A stretch of DNA of 64,000 nucleotides from Otis tarda (Eukaryota; Chordata; Aves; Otidiformes; Otididae): the NCBI GenBank assembly GCA_026413225.1, contig CM048591.1:40471803-40535802 (forward strand), read 5' to 3'. Each line of letters begins with the position of its first letter. Positions within the stretch are counted from its first letter, which is position 1. The position numbers and the translations under genes were made by a program. Positions 12,034 to 23,762 of this stretch are shown in pieces. The notes below the pieces were generated by a model, which saw only the letters and a list, made by a program, of their open reading frames with translations, was not told the DNA's origin and searched no databases.

Positions 12034-14020
12034 ATCCTGATAAGTCTTTATTTTCTCTTGGTTTTGAGGACAGAAGAAAAATTGTATTTCTCTGCCCTTG
12101 CAGTATCACATTTATCACATACAGTATATAACATATATTGTAGTTCACTGTAGTACATGAACTATGGTAACGTAGTGGATTATTCCCTAAGGAACATAAC
12201 TGAATAGAGAATATTTCAAATGTGCCATATTTTAATAATTACCTGCTGGATCTATGTTGTTCAATGTTGCTTTACCTAAGGACCACAAAAAAAAAGCTTT
12301 TACAGCAAACATCAATCCCATTAGCAGAACAAAATATAATAAAACAAAAGGGCAATTTGCTAAATCCACACCATCTGCTTTTGTATGGGAGACAAAGCCT
12401 TACAAAATAGATTAAAAAAGTGGAAGGGTCATAAAAATTCAATGCCCCCCTCAGAAATGGTTGGATAGCCATAAAGTATCACTTGATATTTTGTGCTGAA
12501 TAAGATCTGATGACAAAAAACTACGACTAGTCTGTAATAAAGACTAGGAAAAGGTCTTCGCACGTTAGCTGTCATGCATATAGAACTTACTCAGGGCCCT
12601 ACACATATTTTACCTGACCTTACCTGCACTCCTCTCTCTGACGGTGACTGCACTTCCCCCAGGAAGCTGAACATCACCATGCTGAACAAGCATTATCAGT
12701 CTTCTGAAGCCATATTCAAGAGTCAAGAGCTCACTAATCAGAGTTGTATTTTAAAATGCAGTTTCCCAAAATCCCACTGTTCCATAGAAGCACATTGATC
12801 CTTCAAAACTTAAAATGGAAATGAGGCAGGTTGACTACCTGAAATGCCAGCCAAGCAAGGAAGTCTTGTCCCTAGATTATTCCTGGAATTCCCACAAGAC
12901 AGGAGCTCTCTTCTCCAGTCACTTCTAATCAAGAGTTGGCACAGTCATCTGTTGCTGCTGAGAATTCAGTTCACTGTTTCTGCACTACCAACAGGCTCTG
13001 AAAGAATTCCTACCAACCACAAACATCTACTCTCTTTTCATTTTTAATTAATTTTACAGAATACAACTGCATGCAAGTCTGCTCTGCTTGTTCTTGAAAT
13101 ACCTTCTCTCTAACTTATCACATACATTTTCACATTGTGCAAAATAAAAATGACCAGTGGTCTCTACACGTAATTTTCATTTGAGAAAGAATAATCAGAG
13201 TAATCAAATAATGCAGAGATGCCATTTAAATACCAGAAGTATATGGTATTTCAAAACGGTTTTCAAAATGGGTCATACATGGGCCACACATACACGCCCA
13301 CTTTCACATACATTTTGGAAGTATGACTTCAGCACCATGTGTTTTTATTCCAATTTTGCAGTCACATCAAGATAAAACTCCTATTAAGTCAGACATATGT
13401 TAAATATGCTTTGTCTTAGGAAATCAAAGAAACTTAAGTTTTTATGATACAAGAGTAACAAGGTGAGGAGGAGAAAAACTTATTTAAATTATCTTAGACT
13501 CAATAAAGACATCAGATTGTCCTTCCTGCCAAGACAAAACAGGACATACTCTCCTATGGCTGAAAAGGGAAAATGTTCCCAGCAGAATGATTATTTAAGC
13601 TTGAATCAGCAGTACTTCAACAGCCTGTCAATAGGATTCTCTAACCTAAAAGTTACTCAAGTAAAAATCAAAGTTCTCTTCTGCCTTTTATGCTGCATTA
13701 ACTCATTTGTTGTTCAAATTAATGTGTCCTACGCAGGATTAGTGCTGTCACCTAATAGCTGAGTATCAGCAGTATAGCAATTCACCTCTGCAGAAAAACA
13801 ATTTATATTCCTGTTCCAGGTTATTTTTTGGATGTAAAGTCAGTCACGGCACGTCTTTGAAATTTGAGCTCAAGTTACAAAATTCCTCTTCCCTCTCCTT
13901 CCCCACTTGCCACTTAACATGCAAAGGTGAGACTGGGATGTCTATCAGTTTACAGGACCTGACAGTATTCCTCTCCTTTAGGAATTGCTTGGCTTACTCA
14001 GGATCAAGACCTGCAGCAGT

Positions 14021-15035
14021 TCAGGTCTCTGGCTGCAGGGAGTGCCTGTGCCTGCTGCTGCCAGGTGAGGATGGGAAGGATGCCGCCTGTGCGAGGTGTG
14101 AGCAGCTGGACGAGCTGCTCAGTCTGGTGGTGGAGCTTAGGGAGGACATAGAGAGGTTACGGAGTATCAGAGAGTGCGAGCGGGAGATTGACTGGTGGAG
14201 TGACTCTCTGCGAGAAAGACGCAGAGATTGCACCCCCGGACTGAGGGAGTAGTGGACACTCTCCCTTGCCATAGTCAAGCGGAGAGGGACTGCTTGAGAG
14301 GAGAGGAGGGATGGCAGCAGGTCCCAGGTTGGCGTCGCAGGCAATCCCCATCCCGACCTACCTCGGTTCCCCAGGTCCCTCTGTGTAACAGGTCTGAAGC
14401 CCTGAAACCGGAGGGAGAGGCGAGTGAGGATGACGTGGGAACGCCGCCTCCTAGCTTGCATAAGGTGAGGCAGTCGGATCCATGCCTTGAAGGCAGTCTT
14501 GAAGACTGCCTCCTCCAAAAAAGAAAGAAGGGTGATAGTTGTAGGTGACTCCCTTCTGAGAGGGACAGAGGGCCCAATATGCCGGCCTGACCCTACCCGT
14601 AGGGAGGTGTGCTGCCTTCCTGGGGCCCGGGTCAGAGACATAACCCAGAAACTCCCACAGCTGGTTAGGCCCACTGATTATTTTCCACTCCTCATAGTTC
14701 AAGTGAGCAGTGATGAAATTGCACAGAGAAGCCTACGAACTATGAAAAGAGATTTCAGGGGTTTAAGGCGTTTGGTTCAAGGAGCAGGAGCTCAAGTGAT
14801 CTTCTGTTCTATACCTTCAGGGTCAGCGAGCGGCACGGAGTGGGCTTGGAAAGTTCCATTAATGAATAATTGGCTTAGAGGCTGGTGTCGAGAGAGAAAC
14901 TTTGGGTTCTTTGATCGTGGGGCAGTTTACTCGGCCCCTGGCCTGTCTTCTGTTTGTGGAACCCACCTTTCTTACAGGGGGCAACGAATCCTAGCACAGG
15001 AGCTGGCGGGGCTTATCGACAGATCTTTAAACTAG
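14021..15035 (+). pseudogene. CR1 ORF1 (RNA-binding/esterase protein), frameshifted
   Basis: The first part (frame 3, about 14030-14250) encodes a zinc-finger-like C-x2-C-x14-C-x2-C motif (CREC ... CARC) followed by a leucine-rich, probably coiled-coil stretch beginning EQLDELLSLVVELREDIE. Around 14240 the homology moves to frame 2 (a basic, Pro-rich linker), and around 14510-14530, at an A6 run, it returns to frame 3. The last part has the SGNH-esterase block VVGDSLLRGTEG (14541-14570) and continues to LAGLIDRSLN and a stop at 15035. The expected C-terminal catalytic Asp-x-x-His block reads C-G-T-H-L-S, with TGT at 14955 where Asp is expected. Two frameshifts and this substitution make it a non-functional copy. 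Naming the domain rests on family knowledge of CR1 ORF1. Confidence 0.85.
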
Positions 15036-15047
15036 CTACGAAGGGGG

Positions 15048-17889
15048 AAGGGGACAAAACAAGGCCCTCAAGGGAAGAGCCCAGGGGAACGGTGCTCGAT
15101 CTGGGGCTGAGGCAGCTGTCTCGGCTGAAGTGCATGTACACCAATGCACGCAGCATGAGTAACAAGCAGGAGGAACTGGAAGCGATTGTGCGGCAGGATA
15201 ACTATGACCTGGTTGCCATTACTGAAACGTGGTGGGACCACTCCCACGACTGGAGTGCTGCGATGGAAGGCTACAAGCTCTTCCGAAGGGATAGACGAGG
15301 AAGGAAGGGCGGTGGTGTGGCCCTTTATATTAAAGACTATTTTGATGTTGAAGAGCTTGGGGTTGGGAATGATACAGTTGAGTGTCTATGGATAAGGATA
15401 AGAGGAAAGGCCTGTAGGGGTGACATCGTGGTGGGGGTCTGTTATAGACCGCCTAATCAGGATGAAGAGAAGGACGAGGCGTTCTACGAGCAGCTTGAGC
15501 GAGTCGCGCAATCGTCAGCACTCGTTCTTGTGGGAGACTTCAACTTCCCTGATATATGCTGAGAATATCATACAGCGCAGAGGAAACAGTCCAAAAGGTT
15601 CCTAGAGGATGTGGAAGATAGTTTCCTTATGCAGCTGGTACGAGAGCCTACCAGGTGTGGTGCCCTGATTGACTTACTCTTTACTAATAGAGAAGGTCTG
15701 GTGGGAGACGTGAAGGTTGGGCACTGTCTTGGGCAGAGCGACCATGAAATTGTAGAATTCTCTATCCTTGGAGATGTCAGAAGGATCACTAGCAGAACGG
15801 CTATCCTGAACTTCAAGAGGGCGGACTTTGACTTGTTCAGGACGCTTGTTGCGAGGGTCCCTTGGGAGTCGCTCTTAAGGGTAAAGGGGTCCAGGAAGCC
15901 TGGACGCTCCTCAAGATGGAGATCTTAAAGGCACAAGAACAGGCTGTTCCTGAATGCCGTAAGGCGAGCTGTAGGGGAAGAAGACTGGTGTGGATGAACC
16001 GGGAACTATTGTTGAGGCTCCGGAAGAAAAAGAGAGTCTATGTCCTCTGGAAGAAGGGACAGGCTACTTGGGGAGATTACAAAGAAGTTTCTAAGGTATG
16101 CAGGGAGGAAGTTAGGAAGGCAAAAGCTCAGCATGAACTCAGATTGGCCACTGCAGTAAAAGAGAACAAGAAATCCTTTTACAAATATATCAGTGGTAAG
16201 AGAAGAAATAAGGAGAATTTACACCCTTTACTTGATGCAGCGGGGAATGTGATCACTGAGGATAAGGAGAAGGCTGAGGTCCTCAACGCCTTCTTTACTT
16301 CTGCCTTTAACAGGCAGATCAGTTATCCTCAGGGCACTTTATGCCCTAATCTGGAAGTCTGGGATGCCAGGCCGATTACCCCCACTGTGGTACAGGTGGA
16401 GACAGTTAGAGAGCTCCTTCTCCATCTGGACTGCCACAAGTCCATGGGACCGGACGGGCTCCATCCTAGGGTGCTAAGGGAGTTGGTGGTGGTGATTGCC
16501 AAGCCGCTCTCGGCCATCTACCAGCGCTCCTGGTTATCTGGGGAGGTCCCGGAGGACTGGAGGCTTGCCGATGTGACTCCCATCTACAAGAAGGGCCGTA
16601 AGGAGGATCCGGGGAACTACAGGCCTGTCAGCCTGACCTCAGTACCCGGGAAAGTTATGGAGCAAATCATCTTGGGTGAGATCACTCGGCATATGAGTGG
16701 CATCCAGGGGATCAGGCCCAGCCAGCACGGGTTCACGAAAGGCAGGTCGTGCTTGACCAACCTCATTTCCTTTTACGACTGGGTGACCAGACTGGTGGAT
16801 GAGGGAAAGGCTGTTGATGTGGTCTACCTGGACTTCAGCAAAGCCTTTGACACGGTCTCTCACAGTATTCTCCTAGGGAAACTGGCTGCCTGTGGACTGG
16901 GTAGGTATACCCTTCTTTGGATAAAGAACTGGCTAGGGAGCCGTGCCCAGTGGGTAGTAGTTAATGGAGTCAAGTCCAGCTGGCAGCCTGTTACAAGTGG
17001 TGTCCACCAGGGGTCGGTACTTGGGCCCATCTTGTTCAATATCTTTATTGATGACCTAGACGAGGGGATTGAGTGTACCCTCAGTAAGTTTGCAGATGAC
17101 ACCAAGTTGGGTGGCGGTGTTGATCTGCCTGAGGGTAGGGAGGCCCTTCAGAGGGATCTGGATAGGCTGGATCGCTGGGCTGAGCTGAATGGGATGAGGT
17201 TCAACAAGGCCAAGTGTCGGATCCTGCACTTTGGCCACAACAACCCCATGCAGCGCTATAGGCTCGGAGCTGAGTGGCTGGAGGATTGTGAAGAGGAAAG
17301 GGACCTGGGGGTGTTGGTTGATGCTCAGCTGAACATGAGCCGACAGTGTGCCCAGGTGGCCAAGAGGGCCAACGGCATCCTGGCCTGCATTAGAAATAGT
17401 GTGGCCAGCAGGAGCAGGGAGGTAATCATCCCCCTGTATTCGGCGCTGGTGAGGCCGCACCTCGAGTATTGTGTTCAGTTTTGGGCCCCTCACTACAAGA
17501 AAGACATTGAAGCCCTGGAACGTGTCCAGAGAAGGGCAACAAAGCTGGTGAGGGGTCTGGAGCACAAGTCTTATGAGGAGCAGCTGAGAGAGTTGGGATT
17601 GTTTAGTCTGGAGAAGAGGAGGCCCAGGGGAGACCTCATTGCACTCTATAGCTTCCTGAAGGCAGGTTGTGATGAACAGGGGTTTGGCCTCTTCTTCCAG
17701 GCAACAAGCAGGACCCGAGGAAATGGCCACAAGTTGTACCAAAGGAGGTTTAGATTGGACGTGAGGAAAAACTTTTTCTCTCAAAGAGTGGTCAGGCACT
17801 GGAATGGCCTGCCCAGGGAGGTGGTGGAGTCGCCGTCCCTGGCAGTGTTCAAGAGGCGGCTTGATGAGAAGCTACAAGATATGGTTTAG
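15048..17889 (+). pseudogene. CR1 ORF2 (endonuclease and reverse transcriptase), one stop and one frameshift
   Basis: The N-terminal part is an apurinic-like endonuclease: TNARSMSNKQEELE, ITETWWD, GGGVALYI, GVCYRPPN, VLVGDFNFPDI, then, after a TGA stop at 15560-15562 in the same frame, SDHEIVEF. A frameshift near 15862-15870 (frame 2 to frame 1) leads into a 675-codon uninterrupted stretch (15862-17889). That stretch holds the reverse transcriptase, with motif [11 protein letters not shown] (16834 on), motif [13 protein letters not shown] (about 17005-17040) and motif C FADDTKL (17089 on), followed by the usual C-terminal region ending in LDEKLQDMV. Both catalytic aspartates of the FADD box are intact. 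The TGA probably replaces a Trp codon. The single stop and single frameshift imply a fairly recent insertion. Confidence 0.93.
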
Positions 17890-20800
17890 TAGCTGTGACA
17901 GCAATGGTAGTGGGAAGACGGTTGGACTAGATGATCTTATAGGTCCCATCCAACCATGTGATTCTATGATTCTATGATTCTAAGATGTCCCTTGAGATAT
18001 TAAAACCGAATGAGTTAAAAGTAGTGAGCACGTTTACCTGAGGAGCAGAGTAATTTTGTCAGCTCTGTGGTGTGTCAGGAGGTGACTGGTACCAATAATC
18101 CCCTACATCATACACTGCAGAAGCTGAATGAATTATAGAGAGTAAGGAAAATTGTACTGGAGAAAAAAGATTTTTTTTTTTTTCTGGTGAAGGCAAACAA
18201 ATTCAACTTAAATAATGCAGTTCATTTATGTGCCTCTGTCACAGACTTAACATCTGACCTCAGAGCATTTAAGAAGCTTAGCTTCTTCTCCAAAATGGTG
18301 GAAGCGACTTTGCAACTGAGAATAAATTTACCAAGAGTTAGAAGGCACTTGAACACTGTGCTGTGCAGGAGCCTTTGGAGCTGAGCTTCATGTTTCTTAC
18401 ATCAGTGTCGCCTTTAGGTGATACGCACCAAGTTGAACAGAAGACCATACCCTGACGTGAGCCAGCAGCACAGCAGAAGTGCCATCAGTGTTCCTATAAT
18501 GAGACCGATTTAATATGGACAATATATAAGCAGGTTTTACTCTGTTCTTTCCTTTTTTTTTTCATTTTATCATCTTACCATCTCAACATTCTTTCTACAT
18601 TTTCAATGTTCTGTAGATAATATTTGTGACTATATTGCACTCAAATACAAACATTAGACATAGCTACATTTTCACATTTCCATTTTGTTTCAGGTCTTCT
18701 GTGTAAACTTCTGTCCCCTCTTCATCATGAAAACTATATTTTAAGTGTTTCAAGACAAACACGTAGGCCACACTAACAACAAATTCATCGACACCATCTT
18801 CCCATCAGTGACTTATCCTAACCTGTATTACACTCTTTCAGTTGAGAGAGAAAACCACAGCTGGAAGAGATGATCGGGAGGCGAAAGTCACTTTCAATTT
18901 TGCCTTTCTTGCTCAACAGGTTTTTTTCCACAAATAATTCTAAAATGTCTTTGGCTTTGTACCCACTCTCTGGTGAGACTGCCTCAGAAAATATTCTGGA
19001 AACACCATTCCCCAACTGAATTTTACAAAAAAAAAACCCCTTTCTTACTATTTGCAGTTTCTTTTTCCATGAGGGATTTCTACTACTTTTACATGTTTAA
19101 GTCCAGGTGTCTTTGTGAGAGAGTGAGATGTTGGGCTGATTTGCTGCAGAAGCCAAGCACAGATTAAAAATTTCTGTGCAGCACTGTGCTTGTTAATGAA
19201 ATGACAGTGCACTAAGAAATGTACACTCAGAATGAAATGGTCACTTGATTTCACAAAAACTGTTTTTTAATTTGGAATGTTATGAGACTAGAAACATATG
19301 CTCCATTATGGAAGCCAATGCATAATCACGTTCTTGTACTACTTCCAACATTCTTATGCTTTTCACTGTTACGTCTAGTCAGTAATAAACTTAGAACTTG
19401 TCCTGCTTTCATGTCCAATACTCTTTTTTACATGGATGACACTAAACCAGTAGAAATTTGGAAGTAATTTATTTAGTAAATTAGGCTGGCTTCAGCCTAG
19501 GGACAGAAGGAATATAGTACCCCCTGAATCCATACACAAAGGATGTAATCCATGCATCAGAAATCTCCATGTATGGAGTGATCCTCTTTCTCTGATCATT
19601 TGGGCTGTGTCTGAGTTTCCAGTCTGCTCATGGCATCTGAAGAGGTCATTAATGCAATGACTCACTGAGAACTTCTTGGAGCAGTCTGAAACCACCTTAG
19701 TCGATTTGTTTCAGCAAGAAATCCAATTCAGCTGTTCTCCACCATGACACACCCTCCCCACCAGCACAGTCTAAAAGGCACAACTCAGCACCCATGTCAA
19801 TATTGTTGAACTCAGACCTTCACACACGCTGAGAGCACTGGCATCATCTCAAGCAATCGTCTTCTCTTTAGGATTGGCCATCCTCTGCCAGAGCAGAATC
19901 GATGTGAAAATGTGGAGCTGACATCTCCAAAGTCAGATACATGAGATTTAAAGGCTGACTCTACATTACATTTCATCAGCTAATGCCAGTGCATTTCTTC
20001 AGAACTCGATAATCTTCATCATATCATGTATTTTGCCTTTTCTGCATTCCACATTCCTAGGCACATTCCTCTCTTTGTGACGGCAAGCAGCCTCCACAGA
20101 CCTTTCCAAATTGCTCTTAGGTGATGAAGTATGTTTCAGCATAAACACGACCCAAAACCTTTTCTGAATCAGACTTCTCCGTCTATCCTTGAAGCACTAA
20201 GAAGGCATTCAAATATATTTCCTTGATACCATTTGGCTCACTGCAGATTTTTGCTGTGTTTTAAGCACACTATTGACTGCATTAAATAACCTCATAATCA
20301 CATTTAAAGGCTTAGTGATCTAGTGCCACCAATGTACTAAAATATATGAAAACAAATGCAGTCAGCATTTTCCATACCATATGCTTGTAAATGTTATTCT
20401 GCAGGGAACCAATTAAAACTATGGAAAATTTGGAACACAGACATATGGAACAAAACAAAGCAACTTATCTTGTCACCATGGTGCTTGCTCAGTACATCGA
20501 TTAGGGAATGGTGATATTATAGGACAAACAAACACCACTTTAATTAAAGTGTGCTGAAAGGCACATACTGCTAAGGATAAGAATTTCAGGAAAAAAAAAT
20601 AATTTTGAGCAAGGACTTATTTCTTAAATATCTTTCTACGAAAATGTAATGCATCAGGGAAAACAGGGCATCTAATTATTCTATTCGTCCAGCACAACTG
20701 ACAATGGAAAAATAGTAAATGAACTGGAAGAAATAACAATCACTTTGAAAAACATATTCCAGAGGAAGCAAAAAGGTATCAGGAGGTGTAATCAGTATTA

Positions 20801-22445
20801 CCCCCTACGCCTGGGGCAAGCTAGGAAAGATCTTTAGGAGGGAATAAATTCAAATCTGCATTTCCCATTCCTTCTTGCACTTCAGAGTTCAGCACTGCAA
20901 TAGTTAAAGTCCCACAGAGCACCACGGTGCCCATCACAAAGATTTGCCAAAAAAGCAAGAACTTAGAGGCTACATATTTTGGGTAAGACTTCCGCCTTAT
21001 TACTCTTGTACAGTGCAAAGGACACCTTGAACTGACATACAGATGATGATATGGCAAATGATATTTACGGTGATGATTATTATTGTCCCTCTGAACTTCA
21101 GCTCCATTTCACATTATTTTGTCTTGACATAGAACATATGTGTACCTCAGCCATGTTTTAAATTTAATGCACTAGGACAATTGGTACAAAAAAAAAAGGA
21201 ACAAATTATGTTAATTCTGCTAGTCATCACAGAAATGTTCCACCACAACCAAGATCTGTGAAGAACCACAATACAATAAACACATCTTTCTCTTATAGAG
21301 CTATAGCCACATTATCACTGTAGCTACCAAAAGAACTCCACCTTGAACAGAAGTGAGAGCTTCTGTAATGGTAAATAGCCTGCTAATTGCACAGACAGAC
21401 GTTATCTGGCACAGTAGCTCAATTTCATCTCATAAAAGAGATGTTATACAGAGAACCACCATAGAAACACAGAGTATTAAAGATTACCTTCACAGTGAGC
21501 ATGTCCACTACTGCTTTAAAAGTACGCAAAATAATAGAAAAAAAAATTAAAGTGCAATTACAGAGTAAATTGAAGCACTCTTTATATTATAAAGCTATAA
21601 AACAATTTTTTTAGAGATATGTTATGCCATTCATTTCTGTTAAAAAACTTGGAAAGCATTAATAGAATATGAGAACAAGGAATGCCCCTAAAAGAGATTT
21701 TTTTTTCTTAAAGGTTTGGCTCAATTTCATTCATTTTGATTAAGGTTTTCACAACCTATTATTTCAAATTTTATTAAGACTGAGGAAACAGTACATATAA
21801 ATTGACAAATTAACATATGAAGAGACACTAACAACTGATTAAGTAAGACATCCTCTTCAATTATAGTTTTGCTGAATCCTCTCAGTTAACACCAAAATGG
21901 GCAATTCATCATCCCTGGCAAATTTACTGCCATAGCTAATTCAAAAGACAACAAGTATTTTAGAAAAGAAAGTACGGTAACGACAAACAAAGTAAACTAC
22001 ATTAATATTTCGACTGCAATGTTCTATTCAAAATTTCCATACAGATCAACAGTATCTTCTAGTTTTGTATTTAACATACTATGATATATTTTCAATCTAC
22101 AGAAAACACTGACAGCTGCATCCTCCCACACACAAGGATTTGCTTGATTTTGCTCAACTGTCAAGCTGTGGGTTTTCAATTGAAGAGCACCTTGTTCGGA
22201 AAAGCAGCAGCCACTGATTTCTGCGTCTGCTCTAGCTAATAACAAAGGGTCCAAAGGTAAGGAGAGATACGCAAGCCAGCAAAGAGCAATCTGCTTCCTC
22301 TCAGGCTAGTACCTTACTTTCACCAAATGACACTGCTCTTAAACTTGATCAAAGTGATTCTGAAGGTAAAAAAAATCCAAAAGCACAACATCCCTTCTAG
22401 GTCACTTCTTGCACAGAGAGAAGTCCTTAAATCTCTGGGCGTGAG

Positions 22446-22525
22446 GGGGAAGAAAAAAAAAACAAACAACAACAAAAGAACAAACCCCCCAAAAAACAAC
22501 AAGAAAAAAAAACCAAAAAACCAAA
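22446..22525 (+). repeat. A-rich low-complexity tract
   Basis: A stretch of A runs broken by C residues (poly-A, CAA and CCAAAA units). There is no retroposon body attached that I can recognise. Confidence 0.85.
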
Positions 22526-23695
22526 GCTAAGTACATAGAAAGGACTTATGTAAGCCAAAATATCTGATGCGTAAGACTGATCATAGCAGCCAGACCTCCA
22601 CTCTTCTACTGGTAAAGTCTGAGGACACTGGCAGGGCATGAAGAATTTGCTTGTAACTAAGCCCTGCCTCAGTGATGAGCAACACAACATACTCCAGCAC
22701 ACGGATGTTTAATATGTGCCAACAATTCCATTCCTGTATTTCCAGCTATGAGAACGCTGCAACACGTGCACAGCAATTCCTCTCTAGTCACAAGGTGTTC
22801 AAAGTGTTAAAACAAGGGATTCCTCACCCTTGGAGATACTGACAAGCACCCAGTTAAACACTTGTCAGGACAGGAACAGAGGTAATGGTAGAAACTGGTG
22901 ATGATTTCACAGCTTTGCAGCGTAAGGTCACTCCCTGTTCTCAATCTGACATTTCTTTAGCTTATTACTTCTGCTTAGCTAATTGCACAAATTTCAGCAG
23001 ACCAGAGGACCACTACCCAGCATTGTCTGGAATATAAGCATTTTGCACTGCAAGAATGAGAGGAATAACTATGTGTAGCTTTCTTTCCCTTATACGGGAA
23101 GCATGTGCTGTCCCTGTACTGTTGTTGAAAGGATATCTGTTTAGCATTAATGGAATTAGGAAACTCTGTTAAAAATAAACATGGCATAATTCTTTCCTTT
23201 GTTTTACCAGCTAGGCAGAACAGTATTTTTTTTCTTAGCATCAGCTAAAGAGGATAAGATATAACGGCAACATATTTATTTGCAGTCTATTTGAATATTT
23301 AATCTCTGGCTCTAGCTTAAGTTCATGTATGTAAATACCATCATATACTTTCCATTCCTAAATAAAAAAGCACAGTGGGTCTCACCATACTGACTTAAAA
23401 GGCATTTGAGATACGCCACTACAAGATACTCAAACAGATTAGTAAACTGTTTAAATTTATACACAGACCAACATGCAGAGGCTTTGTGATTTAAGTAATC
23501 TATTACAGCAACATACGAGAAGCAAGTTTTGAGACTGAGATCTACTTATAAAAATAGATTGTTACAGCGATCAGAGCAGATCCGTGTCCACTTGCTGAAG
23601 TCACATGAAAATTGCATTCCTGTGAATTTAAAATCAGCCTCACAAATACATTGTAATGATTTCAGTCAGTTTGGGGAACTAGGATGCTAATAATT

Positions 23696-23762
23696 AGGGG
23701 GTTGGACTAGATGACCTTTAGGGGTCCCTTCCAACCCAAACTATTCCATAATTCTATAATTA
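23696..23762 (+). mobile_element. CR1 LINE, 3'-end fragment
   Basis: It contains GTTGGACTAGATGACCTTTA, GGTCCCTTCCAACCC and two degenerate ATTCTATA units. Only about 67 bp of the 3' UTR is present. Antisense to PRUNE2. Confidence 0.9.

Larger units (their letters stand above)
13990..17983 (+). mobile_element. Nearly complete CR1 LINE retrotransposon
   Basis: About 4 kb containing both CR1 ORFs and the diagnostic 3' tail: GTTGGACTAGATGATCTTAT, then AGGTCCCATCCAACC, then three ATTCTATG-type octamers ending near 17983. Most CR1 copies are a few hundred bases long, so this is an unusually long copy. The 5' boundary is uncertain (13950-14030), because CR1 seldom makes clear target duplications and I have no consensus to align. 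The element is antisense to PRUNE2 in intron 1. Its GC content is visibly higher than the flanking DNA. The coding frames are interrupted (see the ORF1 and ORF2 entries), so it is not autonomous as it stands. Confidence 0.95.

Noticed and set aside
14021-17799. Long minus-strand frames (up to 247 codons) across the CR1 element.
   Set aside because: They are antisense shadows of CR1 ORF1 and ORF2, whose plus-strand motifs are unmistakable.
17961-17983. Short direct repeats (ATTCTATG) that could be mistaken for a repeat array or regulatory sites.
   Set aside because: They are the standard 3' terminus of CR1 elements.
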